Assembly (NCBI GenBank): GCA_963773845.1
Contig: CAVZCU010000012.1
Coordinates: 992,001 to 1,056,000 of the forward strand
DNA length: 64,000 bases
Direction of reading: 5' to 3'
Origin: SIAJ01 sp963773845
GTDB lineage: Bacteria > Planctomycetota > Planctomycetia > Gemmatales > Gemmataceae
Positions 50,690 to 60,884 of the stretch are shown piece after piece. Numbering within the stretch: position 1 is the first letter of the stretch; the number at the start of each line of letters is the position of its first letter. Both the position numbers and the translations under genes were made by a program. The notes below the pieces were generated by a model. The model worked only from the letters and a program-made list of their open reading frames with translations. It was not told the origin of the DNA and did no database searches.

Positions 50690-51863
50690 ATGCGCGGCAC
50701 CGTGCTCCTTTTGCTAAGTTTCTCCACAGTGTACGCCGGGCCGAAGCCGGGCGACAAAGGCACGCCAGAGTTCGAGGCTGCCACCAAGCTCATCAAGCAA
50801 CTCGGGGCAGCGCGCTACGCTACCCGCGAGACGGCTGCCAAAAAGATTCTTGAAATGCGGGGGAGGGCAATCCCCGCCTTGACCGCGGCCGCCAAGTCAT
50901 CGGATGAGGAGGTCCGGAACCGTTGCAAGTCCCTTCTGTCGGAGGTCAAGGCCGCGGACTGGAAGGATCGGGCGCAGGCGTTCCTCGCCGACCCGGGCGG
51001 CAAGCACAAGGACGACCCGATCCTGTTCGCCGACTACGAGAAGGTGGTCGGCAAGCTCAACGACGGCAGCCGGAAACTCTTCGCCGAAATGCTGCGGTCC
51101 GACCTCGAGCTATTTGTCATGGCCGTGCGCAACCCGGAGGCGGTGGAACCTCTCTTGAAGGCGCAGTGCCGGAAGCTGTCCAAGGAGGCTATGAAAGGGC
51201 AGGTCCCGATTCGCGGGACCGTCGGGGAGTTGGCAACACTATTCTTCTTGCACGACCAACTGCCGCCGGCCAAGTCACCAGGGTCTAGTGGGGACCACCC
51301 GGTTCACCAGCTCGCCAACCCCGGCCTGGACGCGATGGCCGCCAGGGACGTTGGCCCCGCCCTGAGACGGATCGTGGTCCACTGGGCCGAACGCCGACCG
51401 GCGGGCGACACGTGGGCGCACATGTTCTTCCCACTAGCGGCCGGGAGGCGGAAGATCGCGGAGGCCGTCCCGCTCTTGCGCGGCTGGCCAAGGACGCGAG
51501 GGCCAACGTGTACTGCATACGCCTCGCCGCGATCTGGCGCTGGGCCAGGTCGGTACGCCTGAAGCGATCGCCGCGCTGGAGGAGCTGCTGGCGGACCGCA
51601 CACCCGTCGGCCCCTTTGGTAACAAAGGTGGGGGTACATTGGGCGACTGCGCCCTCGCCGCGCTTGCCAACGCGCGGGGAAAGACTCCGGCAGACTACGG
51701 TATGGTCACAAACGAACTCGGACGGAATCCCTTGCATGAAACTGGCGGCGGAGAATGTATCGTCCTAACCATTTACTGGTTCCCGGACGAAAAGACTCGG
51801 CAGGAGGGGCTCAAGAAATGGAAGAGTGACGCCGCGAAGGACAGCCAGAAGCCCGGCCGGTGA
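50690..51863 (+). pseudogene. Secreted HEAT-repeat-like protein, two frameshifts
   Basis: A signal peptide (MRGTVLLLLSFSTVYAGPK) is followed by helical repeats (AARYATRETAAKKILEMRGR, AIPALTAAAKSSDEEVRNRC). At about 51475 the frame changes (LARLAKDARANVYCIRLA) and again at about 51530 (DLALGQVGTPEAIAALEELL, then GDCALAALANARGKTPADYG) to the stop at 51863. The interlocking frames form one HEAT-like protein of about 390 residues with two missing bases. The family recurs in Gemmataceae; its function is unknown. Confidence 0.55.
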
Positions 51864-52255
51864 AGCGGTTCGAGATCACTACGCCAAAAGTGATCTGTGG
51901 TCTCGGTCGCGGGCATGATTCGCTGCTTGTTGAAGCAGATCGCCCTGCATGACCAATATTCGAACCGCGATTATTGAATCTGATGAGTCATACTGCCGAC
52001 AGGTTGCTCGACTTGGAAAAGAGCATCAACGATATATTCGAGTTAATTGCAACCGGTCCGCGAAAGGGCTGTTCATGCGCAAATGGCGTGAACGGCCCAT
52101 CCGGAGCCGGATCTGAATTTGGCGATCCTTCCCGGCGTTTCGGGCTCATCATTACACCAAAGTCTTTCTGGTTTTTAGTCCCGTTCACGGGACTTGCCGC
52201 AGTGCGGTTTAGGCCCGGCGTTCACGCCGGGTTACTCGGCCCGTACCATGAACCC
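51864..52255. other. Gap with REP-type palindromes
   Basis: No gene is supported. CCCGTTCACGGG (about 52180) and CCCGGCGTTCACGCCGGG (about 52213) are short hairpins of the REP type that accompany the downstream transposase. Confidence 0.5.
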
Positions 52256-52777
52256 AGTCCCGTTTACGGGGCTTCTCGCTGTTCGGCTTCAGCCACCAAT
52301 CGCTGAGCTTCCAGTGTCGCGCAACTACTACTCCGAAATCAATCTTCATCTCACTTGGCACACCAAGGCGAGCACTCCGTTGCTTCTTCCAAAGGTGGAA
52401 GCGATTGTCCATCACTACCTCCGAGGTCGGTGCATCAACACTGCCGGCGTATACATTCACGAGATTGGCGGCATCGAGACTCATGTGCATTTGGCGATCA
52501 GCATTGCTCCGACGATTCTGATCAGCGAATTCGTTGGTCAATTGAAAGGAGCATCGGCTCACGAGGCGAATCAGAAACTGGGGCACAAGGCGTTGGAATG
52601 GCAGACTGGATATGGCGTCGTCAGTTTTGGAACGCGCGACCTGCCATGGGTCGTCGAATACATTCGCAATCAGCGTGAGCGACATGCGCAGGGACGGATT
52701 GAGGATCGACTCGAGCGGATCACGGCAATGGAATCCGCGGCTGAAGCCGAACCGCGAGAACCCCCGTAAACGGGGCT
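52256..52777 (+). mobile_element. REP-associated transposase unit with terminal inverted repeats
   Basis: The left arm 52256-52294 and right arm 52739-52777 are near-perfect reverse complements of about 38 bases, each containing CCCGTTTACGGGG and the end GGTTCGGCTTCAGCC or its variant. The transposase gene lies between them and its 3' end overlaps the right arm. Extra hairpins flank both sides. The compact 522-base unit looks like a mobile RAYT module. Confidence 0.7.
52314..52769 (+). CDS. REP-associated tyrosine transposase (IS200-like, Y1)
   Basis: GTG 52314 is preferred: it begins with the conserved RNYYSEINLHLTWHTK and gives 151 residues, the normal length. The HUH nickase motif is H57-V-H59 (ETHVHLAIS) and the catalytic tyrosine is Y116 (VVEYIRNQ). 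These single-strand transposases cut at REP hairpins. The gene is surrounded by palindromes that could be its substrate. Confidence 0.8.
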   Translation: MSRNYYSEINLHLTWHTKASTPLLLPKVEAIVHHYLRGRCINTAGVYIHEIGGIETHVHLAISIAPTILISEFVGQLKGASAHEANQKLGHKALEWQTGYGVVSFGTRDLPWVVEYIRNQRERHAQGRIEDRLERITAMESAAEAEPREPP

Positions 52778-53216
52778 GCCCGGGGTCTCGTTGCGGCCCG
52801 ATTACCCGTCCTCAAGGACGGGCCTACACCGCTGCGCGGCCAAGCCCCGTGAACGGGGCTCAAACCTGTCTGCAAATGTGTGTAACGATGATCCCTTCGG
52901 GCCGGGCTGAGAGAACTGGCCTTTCAGACCGAGAATTGCCCAGGTCCATTCGTGGCGCGAGTATTGACATCAAGAAATCCTTCACGGCGCGCCGGAACAG
53001 GGTTGCCAGTCTCGCCAACAAGAAAGCCCGACTTCCATCTTGAATAGTGAACATATTTATACTATTCTATAACCACGCGCATCCCACGCGCGTCAGCGCC
53101 GAACCTCTCTCAACGGTCCGGTGCGGTCCCTGTCTGCTGTCCCGGTCGTGGATGGCCATTTTTCCAATGGGCCACGGAAGCGCCCGCACGTCACTTCTTG
53201 CCGGAGATGGAACAAA
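52778..53216. other. Gap with REP hairpins and promoter region
   Basis: CCCGTCCTCAAGGACGGG (about 52806) and AGCCCCGTGAACGGGGCT (about 52843) are additional palindromes of the RAYT type. From 52870 to 53216 no gene is supported. Confidence 0.5.
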
Positions 53217-54326
53217 ATGGAACACATTGGAACACTGGAAAAAGATACTGCCCTCGCTTTGCGCTTGCCTCGGGAACATCGATCGCCGATGCTGCCGCAG
53301 GCGCAGGTCAGCCGAACCACGATCTACCGCAAGCTCGAAGATCCGGAATTCCATCGCCAGGTCTGTGAGTTCCGCGACAAACTCATCTCCACAGCCCTCG
53401 GCCGCATGGCCGACAAGATGACGCGGGCCGCCGACGAACTGACGGCTTTGCTTGATGCTCCCGAGGCGCACATTCGCATGCGCGCCATCCGGACCCTCTT
53501 CAGTCTCGCCATCCGGATGCGTGATTCGATCGATGTCACGGCTCGAATGCGCGCCGTCGAGAACGAACTCGGCGCAAACAGGGGGTGCCCCATGAGTAAT
53601 GTCCATCGCATTTCCGGTTTGATGCGCTCCGTCATGGGATTGCCGGTTGACGTGCCAACGCACGCCGCAGCGGGCAACGACACCGACGCTTTGGCACGCG
53701 AGCTGTCGGCACAGTTCATAGAGGATCTTCGGAAATACCGGGACGCCAGGGATGGGGACCTTGCGATCTTTGAGCCGGGCGACATGCGATTCGAACAGAT
53801 GCACTCGGCCATAAAGGACAAATCGCCGGATAAGGTCACATTTCAAGAAATCGAAGTTCTCTCTCGGGACCACCCCGAGGAGGCGCTAGCCCGGTGGGAA
53901 GAAGTGAAGTCCACGGCTCGACACGATTTGACCAACGGCTGGCAAGCGGCTCGTGGTGTCAGTTTCGATGCGTGGGGCCGTGCCTGTTACCTCGCCATTC
54001 GGGATCAGCTCCGCGAAACGTGGCCGCCACGAAGCGGCGTCGAGGCAATGCTGCTCGACGAAATGGCCCAGTACGAGTTTCTCCGGCGCGGCCTGGTGCA
54101 CGATTTCTCGCTCGGCTCCTGGAAATGTGACAGCAAGACCAGCAAGCAATACCTCGCGACTGCGGAGTTGGGCCGGGCCGTCGACCGCTTGCAACGGCTC
54201 TTTCAATATGCGCTGCGAACGCTCCTCATGCTGCGCCGCAAAGACGCGCCGCCGATTGTTCAGCGAGTCGTAACCGCGAATATCGACACCGAAGAATCGG
54301 CCACACCATGTGCGCTGAACGAGTAA
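53217..54326 (+). CDS. Helix-turn-helix protein fused to a downstream helical protein, internal compensated frameshift
   Basis: ATG 53217 (MEHIGTLEKDTALAL) with GGAG upstream starts a planctomycete HTH protein normally about 150 residues long. Within it the stretch at 53258-53303 reads RLPREHRSPMLPQ in frame, but ALASGTSIADAAAGA in the adjacent frame; the latter matches the family HTH helix, so two opposite indels appear to flank this segment. After residue about 120 the frame continues into a second family that usually starts with MSNVHRISGLM (ATG 53592; EEALARWEEVKSTARHDLTN, FDAWGRACYLAIRDQLRETW, LIDEMAQYE-type LLDEMAQYEFL). The pair is normally two adjacent genes. Function unknown, possibly DNA-binding. 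Confidence 0.55.
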   Translation: MEHIGTLEKDTALALRLPREHRSPMLPQAQVSRTTIYRKLEDPEFHRQVCEFRDKLISTALGRMADKMTRAADELTALLDAPEAHIRMRAIRTLFSLAIRMRDSIDVTARMRAVENELGANRGCPMSNVHRISGLMRSVMGLPVDVPTHAAAGNDTDALARELSAQFIEDLRKYRDARDGDLAIFEPGDMRFEQMHSAIKDKSPDKVTFQEIEVLSRDHPEEALARWEEVKSTARHDLTNGWQAARGVSFDAWGRACYLAIRDQLRETWPPRSGVEAMLLDEMAQYEFLRRGLVHDFSLGSWKCDSKTSKQYLATAELGRAVDRLQRLFQYALRTLLMLRRKDAPPIVQRVVTANIDTEESATPCALNE

Positions 54327-54341
54327 TGTCACATGCGTGCT

Positions 54342-55513
54342 TTACACCATTGGCAGCTTCACTTTCCCATTGCCCGATCGTTCACCGGGCTTCCGGCCAA
54401 CATTGTCCTTCTCCCAGTGCGCAATCTCTTCGAGCAGCGCATCGACCATCTCGGCTTCGAGCACATTGCGCACAATCTCGCCGTTGCGGAAGATGACCCC
54501 CTTGCCGTTGCCGGCGGCGATGCCGATGTCCGCTTCGCGGGCCTCGCCCGGTCCATTGACGACGCAGCCGAGCACGCTGATCTTCACCGGAGTCGTTTTG
54601 CCCTCCAGCCGTTTCTCCAGATCGGCGATGATTTTCTCCAGATCGATCGCCAGCCGGCCACACGTGGGACATGCGATCAATTCCGGCTTGCGAACGCGGC
54701 GCTGCGTCGCTTGCAAGATGTCGAACGCCGCCGCGATTTCGGGCACTGGGTCGCCGAGCAGGCTGATGCGAATCGTGTCGCCGATGCCGTCAAGCAAGAT
54801 CGGCGACAGACCGGCCGCGGACTTGGTGACCGCATAGGGGGGCTTGCCCGCTTCGGTGACGCCGATGTGCGTCGGGTAATCGCAATACTTGGCGAACAGC
54901 CGATAGGCGTCGACAACCGTGAGCACGTCGCTCGACTTGAGCGAGACGATCATGTCGTGATAGCCTTCCCCCTCGGCGATCTCGATGTAGCGGATCGCGC
55001 TTTCGACCATCGCTGGCGGACAGGGGAAGCCGTACTTTTCGACCAATTCGCGTTCCAGGCTGCCGGCATTGACGCCGATCCGCATCGGCAGCCCGCGGTC
55101 CTTCGCCTTGCGCACGACCTGCTTGAAGCGCTCGTAGCCGCCGATATTCCCCGGATTGATGCGAATCTTGTCCACTGGATGGTCGAGAGCCATCAGGGCC
55201 ATCTTGTAGTCGAAGTGGATGTCGCAGATCAGGGGAATGTTGATGCGCTTCCGGATGTCGCTCAAGACGCGGCGTCCTCGGGTTTCGGCACCGTGACGCG
55301 AACCAGCTCGCACCCGGCTTCTTCGAGCCGTTTGATCTGGGCAACGGTCGCATCGACATCGAACGTATCGGTCGTGGTCATCGACTGGACCCAGACCGGA
55401 TTATTCCCACCAACGACTTTGTCGCCGACGCGCACTTCGCGCGTCCTGGTGCGAGGCTTGCCCGCATGCGGGTCGATGGCTCGAAGGGTGGACAAATCAC
55501 GCGGTTGGGTCAT
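54342..55513 (-). CDS. ispG: 4-hydroxy-3-methylbut-2-enyl diphosphate synthase (IspG), one frameshift
   Basis: IspG is the [4Fe-4S] enzyme of the MEP isoprenoid pathway converting MEcPP to HMBPP. The N-terminal part (55513-55265; TRTREVRVGDKVVGGNNPVW, VQSMTTTDTFDVDATVAQIK) stops after VPKPEDAAS. The rest (DIRKRINIPLICDIHFDYKM, NIGGYERFKQVVRKAKDRGL, Fe-S cysteines in ACPTCGR and GCVVNGPGEA) is in another frame. Restoring one G near 55270 gives PEDAAVLSDIRKR. Without it the enzyme is split. Combined length about 390. Confidence 0.9.
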
Positions 55514-55945
55514 GTCGTTCGCTGGGTAAACAGTGCTTGTAATTCCGTCATTCTACATAGAACCAACCGCCAAGTCGTCCGGCGGGCAACGCGAGGGGCA
55601 ATCGTATTTACGGCTGGCTATCGAGATCGAGATGAGGAGGGCCGACGAGCGGGACTTGAAAGGAAAGGGGAAATTAACCCCCATGAGCGATCGCGCCGAA
55701 ATCGTCTAAGGATTGAATCGCTTGCTCGAATCGCCCCCAAAGGAAAGCGGCGAACGCCAATCGCCGCAGGCGATACGCGGTTGACGATTTCCGATTCAAT
55801 TCGAACGGGTATGTCCGGCTGGAACGTGACGAATTGTGCCAATAGGGCCGTTTGTCACAGGATGAAGTTCCGCTCGCGCCAAGAAATTGCTTTATAATCC
55901 GTGGAGTCGACTCGCATCACACCTCTATTTCCCAAGGTCGTTCCC
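55514..55945. other. Gap of about 430 bases, no gene supported
   Basis: There is no conserved frame. It is likely to carry the promoters of the divergent ispG and solenoid genes. Confidence 0.4.
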
Positions 55946-57271
55946 ATGCGCCAAACATTGCGCTATTTCGTGCCTGTCTTGGAATCATTCGAGGGCCGAA
56001 TCGCGCCGGCGCTGGTCACTGCCTACAACGCGGCCACGCAGACATTGATGATCACGGAGACATCCACGGGCGACGACACAATTACATTGGAAACGATTGT
56101 GCCGAAGCAGGTCACCGTCACCGCGAGCGCCAACACCATCCTCAACGGTGTCAACGATGGCGTGATCACCTTTGGACCAGCAGCGAAGCCCGTCAAGAAC
56201 ATCGTCGCCAGGCTTGGCAAGGGCAACGACACCGTCACCCTGGGCAGCGATACGAATCCGAGTTTCATCGTGCCCGGCAACCTCAGTCTCAACTTCACGA
56301 CCGGCAACAAGACCGTCGAAAACTCTTCGGTGACCGCGGGCACGATCTCCATCACCGGAAATCTTGGCATTGCCAGCACGGTTGGCAATCAGAAAGCCAA
56401 TCTGCTTCGCGACATCACTGTGGGAAAGTCGACGACAATCAACAACGGCGCCGGAAGCACGGTGACGGACTTCTTCAACACCGCCATCGATGGCGTCAAC
56501 ACGTTCGGCGGCAATGTGATGATCAAGAACGGTGCGGGATTCGATCAAAACCTGTTGTTCAACGCCAATGTCAAAGGCTCGGTTACCTTCAACAACGGAC
56601 CGGGCTCGGCCAGTGGCGGGGGCACGGAGTCGCTTATCAACAACGCCGGTGTGACTGGCGGCGTCGCCATTCAAGGCGGAGTGACGATCGCCAATACGTC
56701 GGGCGTCTCGGTCGTTCTCCTGAATGCCGATGCGTTTAATGCGTCTCCGGCCCAAGCAAGCGTGGGATTCTTTGATGCTGGTCCGGCCAGCTCTCCGTAC
56801 ACAATTCGCGGCAGCGTGCGGGTCAATGTCAGCGGCGGCGGCCTCTTACTCGGAGGCGTTGGATTTGCTAACTCGCATCTGTCCTTTGGCAACAGTGGAA
56901 TTGCCGCCGCCAACCTCAACGTCAACGGTGCAATGTTTGTGTGTATGAATGGGAGCATCAGTGATTTGATCATGAATAATTTGGTCGTCGGCGGGCAATT
57001 CAATTATTGGACCGGCCGTGGCGATAGCACTAACGAGGTGGCCATTGGCTTCGCCGGAGCCGGCGTGCAATTCAAGGGCAATGTCAGTGTGAAATTCGGT
57101 TCGGGGGGCTTCAATGAACTGAATTTGGCAAGCGGAGCGGGTGGCGTGAGTTTCTTGGGCAAAGCCTCATTCCTCGGCGGATCGGGCGTCGGCAACCACG
57201 CAGCCGTCGACTTGTTCAACATAACGTCCCCCCTTGCACCGGCGGTAAAGCAGTTCGTGGAGTTCCCGTAA
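55946..57271 (+). CDS. Secreted NGxG-repeat protein, predicted beta-solenoid (paralogue of 3889)
   Basis: ATG 55946 (MRQTLRYFVPVLESFEGRIA) gives the planctomycete motif LESFEGRIAPA. The repeats GNVMIKNGAGFDQNLLF, GSVTFNNGPGSA and AIQGGVTIANTSGV follow a period of about 22-25 residues. The frame is intact to 57271 (about 441 residues). It lies 130 bases upstream of an ECF sigma factor on the same strand. It is probably exported and surface-exposed; function unknown. Confidence 0.75.
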   Translation: MRQTLRYFVPVLESFEGRIAPALVTAYNAATQTLMITETSTGDDTITLETIVPKQVTVTASANTILNGVNDGVITFGPAAKPVKNIVARLGKGNDTVTLGSDTNPSFIVPGNLSLNFTTGNKTVENSSVTAGTISITGNLGIASTVGNQKANLLRDITVGKSTTINNGAGSTVTDFFNTAIDGVNTFGGNVMIKNGAGFDQNLLFNANVKGSVTFNNGPGSASGGGTESLINNAGVTGGVAIQGGVTIANTSGVSVVLLNADAFNASPAQASVGFFDAGPASSPYTIRGSVRVNVSGGGLLLGGVGFANSHLSFGNSGIAAANLNVNGAMFVCMNGSISDLIMNNLVVGGQFNYWTGRGDSTNEVAIGFAGAGVQFKGNVSVKFGSGGFNELNLASGAGGVSFLGKASFLGGSGVGNHAAVDLFNITSPLAPAVKQFVEFP

Positions 57272-57403
57272 TTGCAACGCGCGTCGAAAGCGGCTGCGGA
57301 CTCAAACTTGTTCGACCGGCAGCGTCCACGGTCGCAATTCGCGTAAAACCGGTGAAGGAAATATCGCGAAGTGGATCGTTAGGGGAATGCAGAGCAGAGG
57401 CGT

Positions 57404-58832
57404 GTGATGCCAATCGTGGACTCGAGTGTGATGACCCACATCCGGGGACTGGCTGTGCCTGACAGCGAGTCGCTGGCGGACGCGGAACTGGTCCGGCGGT
57501 TGGTCGAACACAGAGACGCCGCCGCGTTTGAGGTTTTGGTGTGGCGGCATGGCCCGATGGTCTGGGCGACCTGTCGCCGCATTCTTAGAAACCTGCACGA
57601 GATCGAGGACGCCTTTCAGGCCGTCTTCCTCGCTCTAGCGAGGAAAGCCGCCACACTCTCCAACCGGCAGGCCGTCGGTGGGTGGCTGCATCGGGTTGCG
57701 ATGAATGCCGCGTTGAAACTGAAGGCGGATCGCATCGCGACCGGACTCGTCTCGGAAGTCGCGGTTCATGGCGACGCGGATAACGGCGAACTCGCGGGCG
57801 TTGTCGACGAGGAACTCATGCGCTTGCCGGACCGGCTGCGGAGTGCGTTCGTTCTCTGCTGTTTGGAAGGGATGACGAGCGCCGCCGCCGCCCGAGAACT
57901 TGGCTGCCCGGTCGGGACGGTGGATTCGCGTTTGCACGCAGCGCGAGCTCGATTGCGAGACCGGCTCACTCGCCGCGGGTTCGGTCCGGCAGTGATCCCC
58001 GCACTTGTGGCGACCGCCCTGTCCGCTTCGACGGTGACAGCAGCCGTCAAGATCGGAATGGGTTTTGACACGCGAACCGCGGTAACGGCGTTGGCCGACT
58101 TCCTTTCCCGAATTGCAACGACAGGAGCAATTTCCATGAAGCACGTCCTTGCCGCTGGCCTGGCGGTCACGTTGGTCGGCGTTGTCTGGGCGTTCGACCG
58201 GGGGGAACAAACTCCTCCTCCAGCCGCGCCGACAAAGGCGCCCCCGCGCAAGCGCAGAAATCAGCGACGGTCTGCCATGGACCACTCCGCGAGCCATTCT
58301 TTATCCGGACAAGGCCGGGCAAACCCACATCATTGGTCGGTTGACCGTGAATAATCACGCGATCAAACAAGACTGCCAGGTTTTCTCGGTCGGCATTGAG
58401 ATCGACAATCTCACCGGACGCGAGGCGATGGTGCAGTTCGATCCCAAGGATTTGAAGCTGGACCTCCTCAACGCCGATGGTAAGGTCATCGAAGAAAGTC
58501 CGACAGTTCGCAGCGGGCCGGCGCCGATGGCCCACAAGGCGACGATCCCGACGAGCGGGTACGTTGGGATTTCGACGTACCGCGGCGGCATCGGCCTGCC
58601 ACCGAAGTCCATTCTGCTGGCAGCAGGCATGCAGGCGTGGTACTTAAAGCCGGGCAAGTACAGGGTGCGAGGCACGGCGACGGTGTTGGTCACCTTCGGC
58701 GGCAAGATCCTCGACCCAGAAAAGCCGGAAGGACCGGAGCCCAAACCGAAGAATGCGCCTCACAAGTTGAAGCTGGACTTGATCGAATGCCGGTTTGAAC
58801 TCAAGAGGGAAGAAAACGCCCCCGATCGGTGA
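57404..58832 (+). CDS. ECF sigma factor with membrane anchor and exported C-terminal domain, one frameshift
   Basis: The N-terminal 180 residues are an ECF sigma factor: region 2 (LVRRLVEHRDAAAFEVLVWR, HEIEDAFQAVFLALARKAAT) and region 4 (LPDRLRSAFVLCCLEGMTSA, GCPVGTVDSRLHAARARLRD). A transmembrane helix (MKHVLAAGLAVTLVGVVWAF) and a proline-rich linker follow. The frame then breaks near 58240; the next frame holds a beta-rich exported domain (PRAILYPDKAGQTHIIGRLT, LKPGKYRVRGTATVLVTFGG) to 58832. The join needs one base removed in the C-rich linker. Fused sigma-TM-sensor proteins of this type occur in Planctomycetota, and the exported domain may sense an external signal. Confidence 0.75.
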
Positions 58833-59134
58833 CGTGGACGTAAGGGTCAAGAACCAGAACCGATGTCCGTCGCAAGCATCCGTTGAAGTTCGATTCGAGG
58901 CTGAAGTCGAGCCGCCCGTCGACGAACTCAGCGAGCGGATGCGAACTCCCAGTCCCGCAGAGGAGTGAATAGCAGATCATCCGCGACCGGATGACTCCCA
59001 AACATTTCTGCATCTTCTCAGTCATGCGTTCCACCCGGATTCGCAATTCTGAGCTACGCTTTCAATGGTCGCCCGAGATCGCCCGTGCGTTCATACTCGA
59101 ACACAAATCCCTTTCCTGCCTGAGGTCGGAGCGG
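58833..59134. other. Gap with one copy of a 42-base repeat
   Basis: At 58918-58959 lies a 42-base sequence beginning GTCGACGAACTCAGCGAGCG. A near copy is at 60336-60377 in the same orientation. No gene is supported here. Confidence 0.45.
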
Positions 59135-60082
59135 ATGGTCTCGCAACACATTTGGCCGTCGATCACCGCCAAGCCGATTATGAGCCTGAAGGGGCACGCC
59201 GGCGGCGTGCGGACAATGGCCTTCTCCCTCGACCGCAGTCTCCTGGCGGTCGCGAGTGGCGACGGACCAACGCGCCTCTGGGACGTGGGCGGCAGTTTCA
59301 AGGAACGCGCGGGGATCGGCGCCTCGGGGAGCCGCTTCAACGCGTTGGCGTTCTCGCGCAATCGGATCCTCGCGCTCGGCTCCGGATCGCTCGACTGCGC
59401 GATCCGCATATTCGATGTATCGGATAAGACACCGCAGGAGCTGGCGAGTCTTAAGGGCGGGCGCGGTTCGGTCAACGCGATTGCGTTTTCGCCCGATGGC
59501 AAGCTGGCCGTCGCCGGCGGCGAGGATCGCATCGTACGCATCTGGGACCTGTCGGCCGCCGGGCCGCCGCGCTCGGAACTGAAAGGGCACGCTGGCGCCA
59601 TCCGCGCTCTTGCGTTTACGCCCGACGGACTGGGACTCGCGTCCGCGGCCGATGACGGCGTCCGACTCTGGGCGATTAGCCGGATTCGATCCTGGGAGCG
59701 CTCGTCCGTCCCGCATCCGGAAACAACATCTGTGGCATACTCGGCCGACGGCCGCATGCTCGTGACCGGCAGCCGCGAAGGCGCGATCCGCTTCTGGGAC
59801 CCGACTGCCGCGAGCGCCACTCCGCGGGGCGAACTTCGCCGCCAGCCAGGCGCAATCCGACAACTCGTGCTGACTCCGACTGGCGACACGCTGGTCGGAG
59901 TCGCGGACGGACCAAAGGTCATCAACTGGGAGTTGCCGGGGGGCCTGGAACGGCACGAGTGGGTGATCCCTGCTTGCGAAGGCGGAGCGGCGGCGCTGAC
60001 GTTCGACGGTCGCTATCTCGCCCTCGGCGGCCTGGATGGCGTGGTGCAGATCTATCGCGTAGCGGAATCACGGGCAACGTGA
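59135..60082 (+). CDS. WD40-repeat protein
   Basis: The start is uncertain (ATG 59135 chosen near the first repeat; the frame opens at 58991). About six WD40-type blades: SLKGHAGGVRTMAFSLDRSL...RLWDV, SVNAIAFSPDGKLAVAGGED, RSELKGHAGAIRALAFTPDG, TTSVAYSADGRMLVTGSREG, with WD ends RIWDLS and RFWDPT. In Gemmataceae such propellers are often the C-terminus of serine/threonine kinases, but no kinase domain is present here, so it may be a truncated copy. Confidence 0.7.
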   Translation: MVSQHIWPSITAKPIMSLKGHAGGVRTMAFSLDRSLLAVASGDGPTRLWDVGGSFKERAGIGASGSRFNALAFSRNRILALGSGSLDCAIRIFDVSDKTPQELASLKGGRGSVNAIAFSPDGKLAVAGGEDRIVRIWDLSAAGPPRSELKGHAGAIRALAFTPDGLGLASAADDGVRLWAISRIRSWERSSVPHPETTSVAYSADGRMLVTGSREGAIRFWDPTAASATPRGELRRQPGAIRQLVLTPTGDTLVGVADGPKVINWELPGGLERHEWVIPACEGGAAALTFDGRYLALGGLDGVVQIYRVAESRAT

Positions 60083-60884
60083 ACGAGCACTGACGCTTCT
60101 CGGCCAGCATGCCAGGCGAGTTGGCTTCGACGCGGAGTTCCAAATTGGATGCAGTTCTTGAGACATTTTGACGGAATGAGATGCGTTCCTTTTGTTCTTC
60201 GACGACGCAACTCGGATCGCCGTGCGGTCGTGGCGACCCTCCGCGACCCGCTTGCCCCACCGCCCAATCCCAACCAGGCCGGTTCGGATTCGCCTGGGAT
60301 CGGTTTGAATTGACGGGCACGTCGAAGTCGCGGCCGTCGACGAACTCAGCGAGCGGCTGCGAACTCCCAATCCCGCATTCGATGGGCGAGGGACAAACGC
60401 CGATCCAGGTCATCGAACCCGGCGAGGCGGAGCGTATTTGGAGGATGATCTTTCGGATCGAGTAGCTCGTGTCATCCAGAATCCTCCGTGTATCAAGGAA
60501 GCGGTGGCTCTCGACGGGGAATGAAAGTGGAAAAGCGCTTGCCAAGTCCACTACGACGATGATAATCAACGGCACCTAGGTCCGCGTCATTGAAGAGCGG
60601 CAAGGCTCAACGAAACTCAATGCCGAGTCCTCCGCGAATCATGCTCGCTGGAGCCAGTCTGGCATTCCCGCGCTGAGTACCCAGTACTGATTCCTTTTCG
60701 TTCGGCGGCGGGATGAGCGGGGTGAACTTTTCTGCGTGAAGGGACGCTGCCGCACATATCTTCCCCCGTCGGCGCACGCCCGGGTTTCTAAATCGCGACT
60801 GGTGCACAAATCCCGTGTCGCGGCGGCCAGCCGCGGCCCACAGTAAGGCCCGATGGTCCATTTGCTCATCACCGGAGGTTCGTC
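60083..60884. other. 800-base gap with the second 42-base repeat
   Basis: Apart from the repeat copy at 60336-60377, no conserved frame or RNA gene is seen. The last 60 bases contain the ribosome-binding site (CCGGAGG) of the next gene. Confidence 0.45.
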
